Below are positions 1 to 10,873 of a stretch of DNA of 64,000 nucleotides, in pieces (position 1 is the stretch's first letter; every line of letters begins with the position of its first letter). Source of the DNA: Dichomitus squalens LYAD-421 SS1 (taxonomy: Eukaryota > Basidiomycota > Agaricomycetes > Polyporales > Polyporaceae); assembly GCF_000275845.1 (NCBI RefSeq), contig NW_006766889.1, positions 482,775 through 546,774 of the forward strand, written 5' to 3'. The notes under the pieces were generated by a model. It did not search any database and was not told the DNA's origin. It was given only the letters and a program-made list of their open reading frames with translations. The position numbers and the translations under genes are program-made.

Positions 1-1170
1 GTTAGGGTTAGCAGGGCTAGTCGCTGGGTGAGCAGGAGCAAGGATGCTCCCGAGGCCAAAGTCACAAGTACGCAACAATGTCTATGCAATCATACAAAAG
101 GTAAGTCAGGCAACAAGGCTTACGTAAAGGGCAAGAGCGAGACACAACTAGTGTGTGCACAATATACATACCTATGGGATGTTTATGAGGAGCCGAAGGC
201 AGGCGGGTGGAGCTAGACATTAGTAGCTACAGCCGTCTTGGCATGACTCACAAACATCAGATCCCAAGGGGCATGTTGCAGAACTGGTACGTTGTAGCGG
301 GTGATAAAGGGGGGATGCAGACGCGGCGTGGAGAGATGGGGGTTTTGCAAGAGATGGTTCAGGGCAGGGCTAGCACAATGACAGGCCGTTGATTGAGTTG
401 TAACCTAAAATACGCGTCATCGATGAGCAAGATTGAAAAGTATCAGTAGGGAGTACACGTAGAAAGAAGGCAGGGTGAGGATCGTGAAGGGAATGTCACC
501 ACACCGGGCAGACGCTCACAATGGCTGCATGCCCATGCTCCGGCGCACGGGGCATCTGGTCGGTTTTGCTGTGGACGCTGTCGCGATCGTCCACAGCAAC
601 GACACCATCTGACTGAATACAACGCTGCTGAGTTGCCGCGCACTCACCCGCTTTGCCTGCATCGGCACTTCGGCGCCATGTTCTACAAATAGTAGGCTGC
701 AACCTGACCTGCCGCCCCATGCCGCCGCTCATGGCGGCGGCGGCGGATGCACAGACGAGGAGGCAGAGAGAGCCGAGGCGGAAAGGAGGATGGAGGAGGA
801 TGAGGAGCGCGTTCGGGAGAGAGATTGGGGAGATGTTAGTAAGGAGTGCCGAGGAGGCGGCTGTGATGCAGCGGAGCGCTTTGCATAGTCTCGACGTATA
901 CGCACTTTCTCTGGTGACGATTGAGTGGTATGAAGTAAAAGGACAAGATGAATACCTACCTACCATTGTCGGGATCCATGCGCGCAGATGTTCAATGGCC
1001 GGAGTCTGTCGGACGAGATGGGAGTTGGCCAGCATTAGTAGGCGCTTGTGGTTTCCGGAAAGGGTAGGCCAGTTTCGGGCGCCGTGGCCATGCAAGACCA
1101 TGGTTTGATACATTTGCTGATGCTTGACGCTATGAACATGCATCACGGCCCTCTGATACGCATTGACCAA
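1..1170. other. Gene-free left edge with a short TTAGGG-like start
   Basis: The first bases read GTTAGGGTTAG, slightly under two copies of the common fungal telomere unit; the array does not continue. Open frames in this stretch (for example a 224-codon frame on the minus strand, 496-1170) begin at non-ATG codons and show no family motif. A short GCG-type trinucleotide run lies near 731-748. I see no supportable gene here. Confidence 0.4.
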
Positions 1171-1178
1171 GCTGCTTG

Positions 1179-1347
1179 CCGTGTACCGACAGGATCTGCC
1201 CTGGGAGACAGTTCGGTCTCGCGGCGGTGTACAGCGTCGTCACGAGCGCACAGCACATTTTCGTTTACGACTTCTCGCCATTTGTTGGACGCCTACGATC
1301 GGAAGATCAGAATGGAGTCACTCATGATGAGTGGTTTTGTCTCGTGA
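1179..1347 (+). pseudogene. Decayed cytochrome P450 C-terminal fragment (relic A)
   Basis: Frame 1179-1290 encodes the heme-loop signature DRICPGRQFGLAAVYS, which contains the invariant Cys ligand of P450s in the CPGR context, followed by an aromatic stretch ending DFSP. Continuing in the next frame gives DRKIRMESLMMSGFVS and a TGA stop at 1345-1347. The same ending, in one frame, is found at 31392-31549 on the other strand, so relic A carries a frameshift near 1280-1290. The upstream I-helix, ExxR and PERF regions are missing. I infer a non-functional remnant of a last P450 exon. Confidence 0.6.
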
Positions 1348-1353
1348 GCGTTG

Positions 1354-1692
1354 ATGACCTTGAACACCGCACTACGAAGGAGGGTTTATTCGCAGCTTGA
1401 GACAGGCGCTACTGAAGCGGACTACCTGATGATCGCGGGCTTCTTGTCGGACCTGTGTCCGGATTTCATGCTTTTGAAGACATCGTGGGGGCGTCTGCCG
1501 CTGATGAAGGAGGCTGGGCAGGGGAATAGGAGTCTGGAATACGAGCACCTGGAGATGCGTGAGGCGTGGAGACAGATTGAGAAGTATGCGATGGCGATGG
1601 CGAAGGTTCAGAAGCAGGAACGGGAGTGGTTGTGGCAAGGTGTAGAATACAATGGTGAGTTGAACGACTCCCGTTGCGTGCTCTCCGTTTGA
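1354..1692 (+). other. Open frame of 112 codons, unrecognised
   Basis: This ATG frame starts just after the stop of P450 relic A and encodes a Met/Glu/Leu-rich, probably helical peptide. No domain is recognised. It overlaps open frames on the minus strand, so coding status is doubtful. It could equally be chance sequence in a decayed region. Confidence 0.12.
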
Positions 1693-2187
1693 CTGAACCG
1701 TTGTAGGAAGTCATTTCGAGACTTTCATTGTAGAGTAGACTTCACCCTCTCGTACTGGATTGATTTTTAGAAGCAAACAATTGAGGGTGCAAGTCACACG
1801 AGCTGGTACGTTTTCCGATAATAATAACTAGATAACCCGCAGCTATGATAGAGCGAGCTCACGTTCGTCATTCTCTAGGCCAATACAGCCTCTCACTCCA
1901 CGCGTTCCTGCACGGGGGAGCACATGACAAGCCAGCATGCACCGATCAGAGATACAGGCAACATGTGTGTCCACGGTATGAGGGTTGAGGCTACCTATTG
2001 AATCTCTCTTCGCTCATGCCTGTCTAGAGCTCTACTATTTGGTTACGTAGCGCGCTTGATAACGCGGACGGGAAGTGCGGAACCCGTCTTCCTTTCATCG
2101 AGCAACTTACTCCCTGGTTTTGCGCCATTGGCGGGGAAGCCATCTCACGTAATGGCACATCATGCATGAACTCTAATCTCTCTGCAG

Positions 2188-2193
2188 TATAAA
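2188..2193 (+). promoter_or_regulatory. TATA box of the P450 gene
   Basis: TATAAA lies 55 bp upstream of the P450 ATG at 2249, a normal position for a fungal TATA element with a short leader. This supports 2249 as the start codon. Confidence 0.55.
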
Positions 2194-2248
2194 GAGACAC
2201 CGGGTCCTGTGAGAGGTAGCTAGCTCCCAGCCTTCGGACTCTTTCATC

Positions 2249-4324
2249 ATGAGTACGATTGTGACGCTGCCCCTTGCGGTTATGGCCTTCCTGTTGTTGG
2301 CCAATTTGCGTTCTTATATGCTATGGAGAAGTCGTTCAAGAGGTCGATCATTGCCGCCAGGCCCGTATCCTCTCCCAATCATTGGCAATTTATTCGACGT
2401 GCCGAAGTCCAAACCATGGATCGGCTTCCGGGATATATGCATGAAGTATGGTAAGCCGCACTTCCATGTTGTCCCTAACTTCTTCTTGAATGAAGTCCCG
2501 TTGCACAGGCGATGTGATTTTCCTACGGACACAAAGCCAATCCCATCTCGTCCTCAACAGCCGCGCCGCCATTTCGGAGCTCCTGGACAAGCGTACCGCA
2601 AACACTTCAGATCGACTTGTGTGCCCTTCAACTAGACTGTGAGTACGATCCTGATGCCTTCACTGCGCGCAGGCTTATACCAAGGCGTAGCGTCGGGGGT
2701 GAGTGGGTGTTGGGAGTGATGAGTTACGGCGCGAGGTGGAGGAGCTATAGGCGTGCGTTCTGGCAGCATTTCCGCCCAGGAGCAATCGACCGTTACCGTC
2801 CCGTGCAACTCGCTGCTGTCCGCACATTTCTCGGCAAGCTACTGCATGATCCCGAGAATCTCAAGCGGCATATCAATTTGTGAGTAGATAGCCTCTTGTC
2901 TCTCGATAGGGAGATTGACTGGTTTTTGTAGCACGGTCGCGACTGCGCTACTGAAGATCACATATGGAATCGAAGTTGAAGACGAAAAGAGTGAATTACT
3001 GGAAAGGGTCGACACCGCCTTAGATGGAACCGCCCAAATCATGGTGCCTGGCAGGTTCGCCGTGGATTACATTCCCCTCTTAGAACACGTTCCAGCTTGG
3101 TTCCCTGGTGCCGGATACCATGACGTATTCAAGCAGCTGAGAAGCAAGGACATGCAGTTCAAGGAACTTTTACTCGCCTCGCGCAGCACGGTATCGGTGC
3201 GTCCTTCTACACACTTGATGGTATGTCGCAGATCTCTGAGACGTGAACTCCGCTCTCTAGCCATATGGTGCACAATACCATGCGAAGCCTATCGTTGATA
3301 TTTTACTATCAAAAACGTCAAACGGCTTAGTCTCGTATAATGAGCTGGCTCAAGATGTGACAGCCGTCGCGTTGGCAGGTACGACTTCGGAGTCTGTCGA
3401 ACATGCGTCGCAGACCTGATCGCTTTGTGTTTGCAGCCGGCGCAGATACAGTAAGTTGGGCAACTAATGACAAGCCAACTGAGCATTCCTCATCCATCGG
3501 TTATCACCGTAGTCGATGGCTACGTTACAAGCCACATTCCTTGCGCTGTCGCTGTATCCTGAAGTTCAGAAGAAGGCACAAGCGGAGTTAGATGCTGTCG
3601 TGGGACCAAGTCGCCTGCCCAATTTCGGTGATCGCGATTCGCTTGTTTACGTGAACGCAATAGTGAAAGAGTCATTCCGCTGGTTCACCGTCACGCCACT
3701 GGGCATCTCACATTGCACTGTCGAGGACGATGAGTTTCGAGGGTACTTCATACCCGCTGGTACAGTCCTCACCGCGAATATTTGGTACGAATCAGTGGAG
3801 CATTTCGCATCGCATCATGCATCTGATACCATTCCAAGGGCCGTAATGCACGATCCCAACACGTACGAGAATCCCGACGAGTTCTATCCGGAACGCTTCA
3901 TCCGGAACGGGAAACTGGATCCTAACGTCGTCGATCCGTCCGCATTCGTTTTCGGCTCCGGTAGAAGGTCTGAGATTGGTGCACTTTTGAACTCGAAACC
4001 AGTATTGAACACTTGCTTGGATTAGGATATGCCCGGGGAGATACTTTGCCGACGCTTCACTTTTCCTCAATGTTGCCTCCATTCTGCACGCCTTCCACAT
4101 ATCTCCGCCTGTTGACCAGGCTGGGCAGCCTATCAAAGTCGGGGTTGCGATGTCGGACCGCTTCATCTCGTAAGCAAGAGTCCTGTCGAGTCTGGATGTC
4201 TGGCTTACAACTCACGACCAGATTTCCCGAGGACTTTCGTTGTTCAATTGAACCTCGCTCGGCGAGTTCCGCAGCTTTGATAGAGGAGGAGTTGCGCTTA
4301 CATAGTACCTCGGCGGCGACATGA
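2249..4324 (+). CDS. Cytochrome P450 monooxygenase, intact, 10 exons, 529 aa
   Basis: A heme-thiolate monooxygenase of the basidiomycete type often annotated as O-methylsterigmatocystin-oxidoreductase-like (CYP64/CYP5144-like; the family is inferred). Hand-joined exons: 2249-2450, 2509-2638, 2691-2879, 2932-3220, 3261-3378, 3437-3450, 3513-3784, 3839-3967, 4026-4169, 4222-4324; they sum to 1590 nt with no stop. Visible landmarks in order: N-terminal membrane anchor (residues about 5-22), proline hinge LPPGPYPLPIIGN, helix-C WRSYRR, I-helix AGADTS, ExxR in VKESFRW, PERF-type YPERF, and heme loop FGSGRRICPGRYFA with the Cys ligand. The protein should sit on the ER facing the cytosol and use a P450 reductase. 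The exon 3 start is ambiguous: an 18-nt longer in-frame exon starting at 2673 would need a 34-nt intron, so 2691 is preferred. The substrate is unknown. It is convergent with the F-box-like gene at 4868-6520. Confidence 0.88.
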
Positions 4325-4867
4325 GATGATGAAGTCTCTAGTAGTGATCTATTCACAAACACGGGACTATGACGATTGCTAAATAAGGTCCCGAAAGACA
4401 CGGACTCAATGGCACGGTGTCGGTTTTCAGATGCCCAGAGACATCTGTTCCTCACTGTATATTCACTTGTCCTCTTTGTCCTCAGTCTCTTGTTTGATAC
4501 TCTATCGCTCATCCGCACAAGTTCGAGCATGGGTAGATAGATACCGATGACAGTCTAATGACCAGCGAAGTTAAAGTTGCACGTGTGCACCCCGATATCT
4601 TTGTCGCCGGGAAAGTCGGAACTACATAGCACTTCCGCTTAGGGAAACATGCGCGTGATCAGCGAAGCAACTTCTGCAGGATCCATGATCGGCGTTGCAA
4701 ACACGACGAGCAACGCGAGCATACATGCTCGTAACATCGGATTGAGTCGTTCCCACCAACTACCTCCTTGTAAAAACTTCTGACTCCCGGTATATGTTCT
4801 ACACTAATCCATCCTCTATTCACTCCAGGACGTCAACCAATAGCTCACACCTCTCCTGTCCCATCCT
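4325..4867. other. Intergenic, convergent 3' ends
   Basis: About 540 bp lie between the P450 stop and the stop of the convergent F-box-like gene. No gene, repeat or RNA is recognised; it probably holds both 3' untranslated regions. Confidence 0.4.
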
Positions 4868-6520
4868 TCAGTCCTCTGGCTCCTCCGTTGTAGCTGCCTC
4901 GTCATCTCGGATGACCTTGAACCACGGGAGCAGACGTCGCACCTCATACCACTTATCCTTCCACCTCAGCGAGGGCATGTCGGCGCCGAAGTCAGACCAC
5001 TCCAGGTCGTGACGGCCCTCTAGCATCGGAAAGACTCGTGCTAGATACGCAGCGATAGTTTGGTCGTCCTCAATGGGGCAATGAGAGCAATTGAGGTGCC
5101 AGACTTGAGATCGGCTAGGCCGGTCGGGGAGGGCGTCCTTGACGTCCTGGAGGGAGAGCGACTCTCGAGCGTCGAACGGGATGCCCAGAGAGGTGAGGTG
5201 CGGACAGTGTGTCGCGAACGGAGCGAGAACGTGTGTCATGGGGGGTACTATTATGCTGGGGTACTCGTAGTAGCACCAATCGTAGTCGCCAATGTGGAGA
5301 GACTGTATCTCCGGAAAGGCTTTGGCGATTTCGAGGCAAAGGTCTCCATCCAGAGCGTAGGAGCATGCGAGATTGACGTTCAGCTCGGTTAGCGCCGCAA
5401 AGCAAAGGAGGCGTCGAAGGTGGGGGTGATTGACAGTGAGCGCGGGGGGCCTCCTGCGACGTGAGCATGCATCCTCGTTGCTGCAGATGAAAAGCTCGAC
5501 GAGTCGAGTGCACGAGAATTGGGTGCATACGAGATCGAACAAGCGGAGCCCTTCCTCGGGTTTGGGGACGTCGCGGAGGTCGATATGTGCGACCTTCACT
5601 TGGGGAAGCATCGCCACCGCGTTGGCAAACGCGAAGTAAGCCCTCGTAAGCGTCGTAAGCGCCGTTATTCTGATCTCGCACAAGGCCGGAAAGGATTCCG
5701 GACCAAGCAGCTCCGGAGACAGGAAGGCAGGGAGGTATATAGCTACCACAGTGAGATTTTGGAGTCGGCCGAGGGAACGGAGGGCATATTTCGAGATGGG
5801 CAGCTTGTAAGTGCGAAACATTCTGAGATTGCGCAGCTGCTCTGTAAAGGATTCAGGAATGAGCCTGCACACCAGCGGCCTGTTCTTGCAGTATAGCTGG
5901 AAGTCTTCGAGGGAGGAGAAGCGATTCGAGATCACTGACATGCACGTCTGTAAGTGCTGTTCCGGATCGTCTTCAAGACCCCAGTGCATAGAGATCTCCT
6001 TGAGTTGGGGACCATTTCAACCGAGCACAGCCGAAATATCGGAGTCACGTAGCGATAGAGCCCGTATTCTGACTGCCAAAAGCCTAGGGAGTAGGACGAG
6101 AGCAGGCCGATACATCGATACCATGGTCACGACACGATCGTCCAATCGGCATTTGGTCGGCGCGTCCCGGAAACCCAAGTAACGAACGTGGACTGAATAC
6201 TTCAGGAAGCTGTTCCAGTCTTCGGGCGACAGTGAGCGCACAATTCTCTGTATCCAAAGCTTTGTGAACGAGCTTTACAGGGGGTTTGAGAGTCTTGCAC
6301 TTACAAGCAGCCCCGACCGCTTATCAACCGCCCATGCGTCCTCTGGGAGACACTTGATCAGCGGTGTCAAGTCTGGAAGATCGCTCCAGAAAGACTGGAT
6401 AGCTACGGCGTGCAACGCCTGGCAGGTCCGTATGAGGGAAAGCCGAGTCGAGTCGCAAGCGTAGGCACAAACATTGTGGAGAATCTCTTGGATGGAGAGC
6501 GTCGGGTGCATGTGGTGCAT
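4868..6520 (-). pseudogene. F-box/LRR-like protein gene with one in-frame TGA
   Basis: Exon 1 (6520-6305) encodes an N-terminal F-box-like helix region (LSIQEILHNVCAYA, RTCQALHAVAIQSFW). A clean GT-AG intron (6304-6248) joins it to a long exon running to 4868 that encodes leucine-rich-repeat-like sequence. The reading frame is otherwise open over about 450 codons but is interrupted by one TGA at 6017-6019; the same frame resumes directly. No intron of normal length removes it: the only in-frame GT..AG pair found is 30 bp. The paralogue at 29361-30983 has the intron at the same place and continuous coding across this point. Family role: substrate adaptor of SCF ubiquitin ligases, though the binding partner is unknown. 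It is either a recent pseudogene, a null allele or a sequence error; a shorter protein could start at Met 5989. Confidence 0.65.
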
Positions 6521-6823
6521 ATCTTCTTAGACACCATCAGCTCGCGACTCTATGTAGTCCTAGTGCTCTTACCATGAGTGCATCTTGACTGAGTGGTTAG
6601 TATTGTGCTAGACGAGTTCAACATGGCATGATGATTGCGATTTGAAGCGCCGAGGATAGCCGCAGGTGCGGACGCCCATGCACTGGTACGGTTGATCGCC
6701 GACCAATTCAATTACAAAGATGTCGCGGCTCAGTTAGGATGCTACATATATATGTACAGTCATTTGCCAAGGGAAGGAGGGTACAGACAAATAATATGCA
6801 CATGTACAACTCTGTCGTACTCT

Positions 6824-7639
6824 TCAGACTTTTGCGATTAGCTCACCGTGGATTAGAGTGCACCACGCGTCCTCATCCGCACCCCACCGACGCCATGCTT
6901 CTGCCACCTTCTCGAGCCCCTCCTGTGTGAAAATGCCATGCTTGAGTGCTGTAGGTGCGAAGTTGGACGACAACAGGCGATCCGCCCACAGGCCGCCCCA
7001 CCATGCGCGATCCTCCGGGGTGTAGAAGCACCAGGTCCCGACGGACAAGGTGAGGCTGTCGGCAGGGTAACCGGCCTTTTTCGCCCAGACATGCAGGCGA
7101 CGACCTGCATCGGGCTCGCCGCCGTTAGCGCGGGCGACCGCCTTATAGCCCTCGCTCCACTGTTGCAGCCCCTCAATATCCGGCCACCAGACCTTGGCAG
7201 AGTGATCGTTTTCGCGGGTGGCGACGAGCCCTCCGGGCTTCGCGACGCGCCGCATCTCGCGCAACACCTGAACAGGGTCAGAGACGTGCTGTAGCACTTG
7301 ATGGGCGTGGACGATATCGAAGCTTGCGTCCGGGAAGGGGAGATTGAGGGCGTCACCAGAGGTGAAGGTGATGTTGGTAACGCCCTTGGACGCGGCATAC
7401 TCGCGAGCCTTATCCGTGATGTCTGGGACGTCGAGTCCTGTGACATGCCCCTGGGGAACATAATTTTGGGCGAAGTCGGTGGTTATGGTGCCTGGCCCGC
7501 AGCCGACGTCCAGGATGGTCATGTTTGGCTTGAGGTGCGGGATGAGGTACGCAGCGGAGTTCTGGACAGTGCGCCAAGAGTGCGAGCGCAGGACAGACTC
7601 ATGGTGGCCGTGGGTGTATACATGCGATTTTTGCGACAT
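6824..7639 (-). CDS. Class I SAM-dependent methyltransferase, 271 aa
   Basis: A single-exon Methyltransf_11/25-type (UbiE-like) enzyme. Motif I is ILDVGCGPGTI near residue 44, followed by the acidic GLDVPD loop, a GDALNLPFPDASFDIV stretch (motif post-I/II) and VLREMRRVAKPGG (motif III). The C-terminal half contains Trp-rich sequence (DRAWWGGLW) typical of fungal members. The open frame extends upstream to 7687, but that position is TTG; the first ATG is at 7639 and gives MSQKSHVYTHGHHESVL, which resembles the usual N-terminus. The substrate cannot be told from sequence. No signal peptide is seen, so it is probably cytosolic. It is next to the F-box pseudogene and divergent from the RhoGAP gene. 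Confidence 0.85.
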   Translation of the reverse strand: MSQKSHVYTHGHHESVLRSHSWRTVQNSAAYLIPHLKPNMTILDVGCGPGTITTDFAQNYVPQGHVTGLDVPDITDKAREYAASKGVTNITFTSGDALNLPFPDASFDIVHAHQVLQHVSDPVQVLREMRRVAKPGGLVATRENDHSAKVWWPDIEGLQQWSEGYKAVARANGGEPDAGRRLHVWAKKAGYPADSLTLSVGTWCFYTPEDRAWWGGLWADRLLSSNFAPTALKHGIFTQEGLEKVAEAWRRWGADEDAWCTLIHGELIAKV

Positions 7640-8295
7640 GTTGCGCGTATAGACCTGCGTGTGAGGAGCGCCAAATGAGTGGCCCAAAATAACTAGATAG
7701 GAGCAGCCAGTACGTACCGCTATATGAGGGCAGGTGTGGGTGCGCTGTGGGATTTGGAGGGGCTGAAGTTGTCAATGCAGCCATTGGAGTGTTATATACA
7801 GAGTTGCTTCGCCTCACAGCTTACGTTTCGGCCGATGAGTCACAATCATAGATGCTCGGTTTCGTCCGATGTACTAGTACTGGTGAGAGCATGAACGACC
7901 AAGTACTGATGAACGCGATCGCCTACGCGCCTCTTTATTTGGAGACTCCGTCACGCCGCAAAGCCTCCGCGTGACGGATCACAGACACATCCCGGCGTCT
8001 AGCCGCTGTGCCTTGGTCTCCGCCACCGGGAAGTGGCTGCTACTCCCTCAGTCGTCTTCCATCCTGTCCACCTTCCACAACGCCTCCAAGAGCGGACCGC
8101 CGGTGGACATTTCTTCTATCGCGCATACCTTACACCCTGTGCTAGTCTCCGAGCTGCTCAGACTGTGAAGTCCCTGCTGAATTTGCGAGTCATCCCGGCC
8201 TCGTTTCGTATCTTTCTTTCGGGATTGCTTAAGACAACAACACTTCCCATACCTCGCCCCGGACTCTCTTCGAAACACCCTACGCCTGACTCGAC
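7640..8295. other. Divergent intergenic region
   Basis: About 650 bp between the methyltransferase and RhoGAP start codons, presumably holding both promoters. The last 250 bp are CT-rich, as is common for basidiomycete leaders. No gene is recognised. Confidence 0.35.
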
Positions 8296-10873
8296 ATGCC
8301 TCCGAACCCACTTACTCTCAAACAGCGACTGGCTGCGCTGTCCGCGAACATCAACTCTCCATCCCGCTCGAACTCTTTTGACTTGCCACCGGACTCGCCT
8401 GCGACGAGCAAACGCAAGTCCTTTTTCAAGCAACCGTTTGGAAAGTCCTCTGCTCTTGCATCAGATGCTACCCCGGGAGAGTATCAAGGACAGGAGAGGA
8501 TACAGGAAATTATGAGTAGGCTAATATTCCAAGCCGGAGTGGACTATGAGTGAGTGGTTCCCTGCTTGTACGTTGCGATGCTCGTTAACAGCCGTTTTCG
8601 AAGAACACGACCTATGTGCGTACCATGGCAACTTTTTCTATGAATGCATACCAATGTGTTCAATCAGGATTGTCATGTGCGCATCTGCCATGCCTGACCC
8701 ACGGGAGGTTTCCTATGACCTGCTTCTTTCGTGAGTATTCTGTCTGTGTAAAGGGGCAGTCGTCATGACCCCATTCCAGTCGTATACTGTCGTACCTGGA
8801 TCTCTACGGTGCGTGCGGTTCCTTCACAGGATGATCCAATCCTTAGGCCGACATCGCAGTCGAGTCCGATTATACGGTCGTTTTCCTTGCTGCTGGGAAC
8901 CGGCATTCACCAGGCTGGAACTGGGTATGGAAGGCATACCGCAGTCTTAGCCGGAAGTATCGTAAAAATCTGAAGCGTTTGGTAAGAGGCTTCCCGTCCT
9001 GGGTCGTCACACCATTTATCTGACGACGGTCACAGTATGTCGTACACTCTAATTTCTTCACCAAGAGTCCGTTATCTCCTTTCTCGCATCATCCGCTGTC
9101 TTACTTGTTGCGTAGTGCTCTTCTCTTTGGCTGGTGCCATCATTAGGTGCGTGGTATCCTCTGACTATGTCGGTTTCTTTGTTGATTTGAGTAGCCCTAA
9201 GTTTTTCCGCAAGATAACTTATATCAATACCCTTTCCGAGCTGGCATACCACGTTCCTCTCACACAAATAGATATACCCCCAGCAGTATACCAGTAAGCG
9301 CACTTCCGGTCATAGTCCCAAGTCTTGCCCCAATCACTGACAACGAAACAGAGAAAATCTCAAGCATGAGCGACAAATCAATCTCCCAGTCATGACCCGA
9401 TCCGACCTGTTCGGCGTTCCCCTCGAGGAGCTCATGGGATTCGATGGCGAGAAAGGAGGCCTCCCACGCGTGATCAAAGACTGTATACATTACCTCCGGT
9501 CGACAGGTCAGTCCAACCGCACACGCGTCCCAGGGCCTTCGGCTTCCATGCTGACGCCATATTAGGTTTGCGGGACGAGGGCCTCTTCCGCCGGTCGCCG
9601 AATTCCGTCCTTCTGAAGCAGGCTGCGCAGGCATATGATCGAGGTGTGTCCGCGTCGGTGTTCACCTATCAAGTGTACGCGGGAGTACTTACCACACCTG
9701 TGGGAAGGACACGTTGTATCGCTGGAAACGTTCGGCGACGCACATTTGGCCGCAGTGCTTCTGAAGAAGTATTTGCACGATTTACCAGAGCCCATATTCC
9801 CTGAGAGACTTTACTCAATCATACGGAAATGCCCTGCACCGACAGACGATCCCAACGACATGTCGGCGATTCTGTATATACGGGAAACATTGCTGCCCGA
9901 GCTCCCTCCGTGCGCGTACATTCTATTAAGCAGTGTGCTCCGTAAGTCGCACGCTCGTCATGAATACTCTCATATGCTGAGCGTTTTCCTTGTAGACCTG
10001 TTGTACGAGGTGCAGCTGCGGTCTGAATGGAATCGCATGGACGCGCACAACCTTACCGTCGTGATCTGTCCCAACCTCGTTTCCAGTTCTAACCCGGTGC
10101 GAGACGTGATGATGTGCTCCATCCCCAACGCGCCCACGCTCTTCGACGCAGCGCGCGCCGCCTCGAGCACAAACCTCGCAGCCCAGTCCCAAGGCGCCTC
10201 CTTGTCCAGTGCACCGCCAGCATCTGTTGAGGGCAGGACGACGCTCGGCATGGTCATCAAGCTCTGCATCCAACGGTACTACGAGGTCTTCGACGAGGTC
10301 CCGGACCGCAGCGAAGCGACCTCGCCAGGCGTCACCGACGGCCAAGAGGTCTTCCACCCACCAAATCTCTTCGCGGACCTGAACTCGCCCGGCAGCCCGT
10401 CGCTGAACAACCGCGACAGCGCGCTGCTCGACGACGAGGACATCGACGACGCGATGCTCGTCATGCCCCTCGGCCCCGCTAACCCGAACCCGAGCCGCTT
10501 CTCCGGCGGCGCGTCGGGCGCGAGCACGTTTCGGCCGCAACACCGCTCGCAGCAGCCGTCGAGGGACGCGACGGCGCGCTCGACGCACACGGCGTTCGGG
10601 AATGGGGGCGGGAACGGGCCCCCGAGCGCGTACGCGACGCTGAACAAGGCGCGCTCGACGATCTCGATCGAGCGCGGGAACCCGTCGCGCAAGGGTTCGA
10701 TCGCGGTGGGCAGGGGGACGACGAGGGGGAAGAGCACGGGCTCGGGCGTGCAGGCGGTCGGGATCACTGCGGAGGGGTTCTTCAGTGCGCCGGACGCGCC
10801 CCCGGTCCCGACGTTGCCATCGCAGCTGCACGGCGGGAAAGGAGACGGAAACGGAAATGGGGCGGCGAGCTAG
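8296..10873 (+). CDS. CRAL-TRIO (Sec14-like) + RhoGAP protein, 12 exons, 665 aa
   Basis: A Rho-family GTPase-activating protein with a lipid-binding module, similar in plan to mammalian p50RhoGAP (ARHGAP1). Exons joined by hand: 8296-8549, 8592-8615, 8668-8730, 8780-8808, 8860-8981, 9036-9066, 9116-9146, 9195-9293, 9352-9506, 9566-9643, 9708-9941, 9996-10873; the sum is 1998 nt, in frame. Residues about 95-240 form the CRAL-TRIO/BCH domain (MPDPREVSYDLLLS, SDYTVVF, SPKFFRKITYINTLSEL). Residues about 260-450 form RhoGAP, with catalytic arginine in GLRDEGLFRRSP and the conserved KKYLHDLPEPIFP and NLTVVICPNL motifs. The long C-terminus is low-complexity (Ser/Gly/Pro/Arg) and probably disordered. 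Several exons are only 24-31 nt. Expected role: turning off Rho/Cdc42 at membranes during polar growth. Confidence 0.88.

Noticed and set aside
496..1170. 224-codon open frame on the minus strand
   Set aside because: It opens at TTG, has no family motif and overlaps P450-relic and other frames; it is likely chance in GC-rich DNA.
7687..7817. Extra N-terminal exon for the methyltransferase (MAALTTSAPPNPT...)
   Set aside because: The only frame-keeping intron would be 25 bp, too short; the first ATG at 7639 already fits the family.
9926..10831. 301-codon minus-strand frame
   Set aside because: Antisense shadow of the low-complexity C-terminus of the RhoGAP gene.
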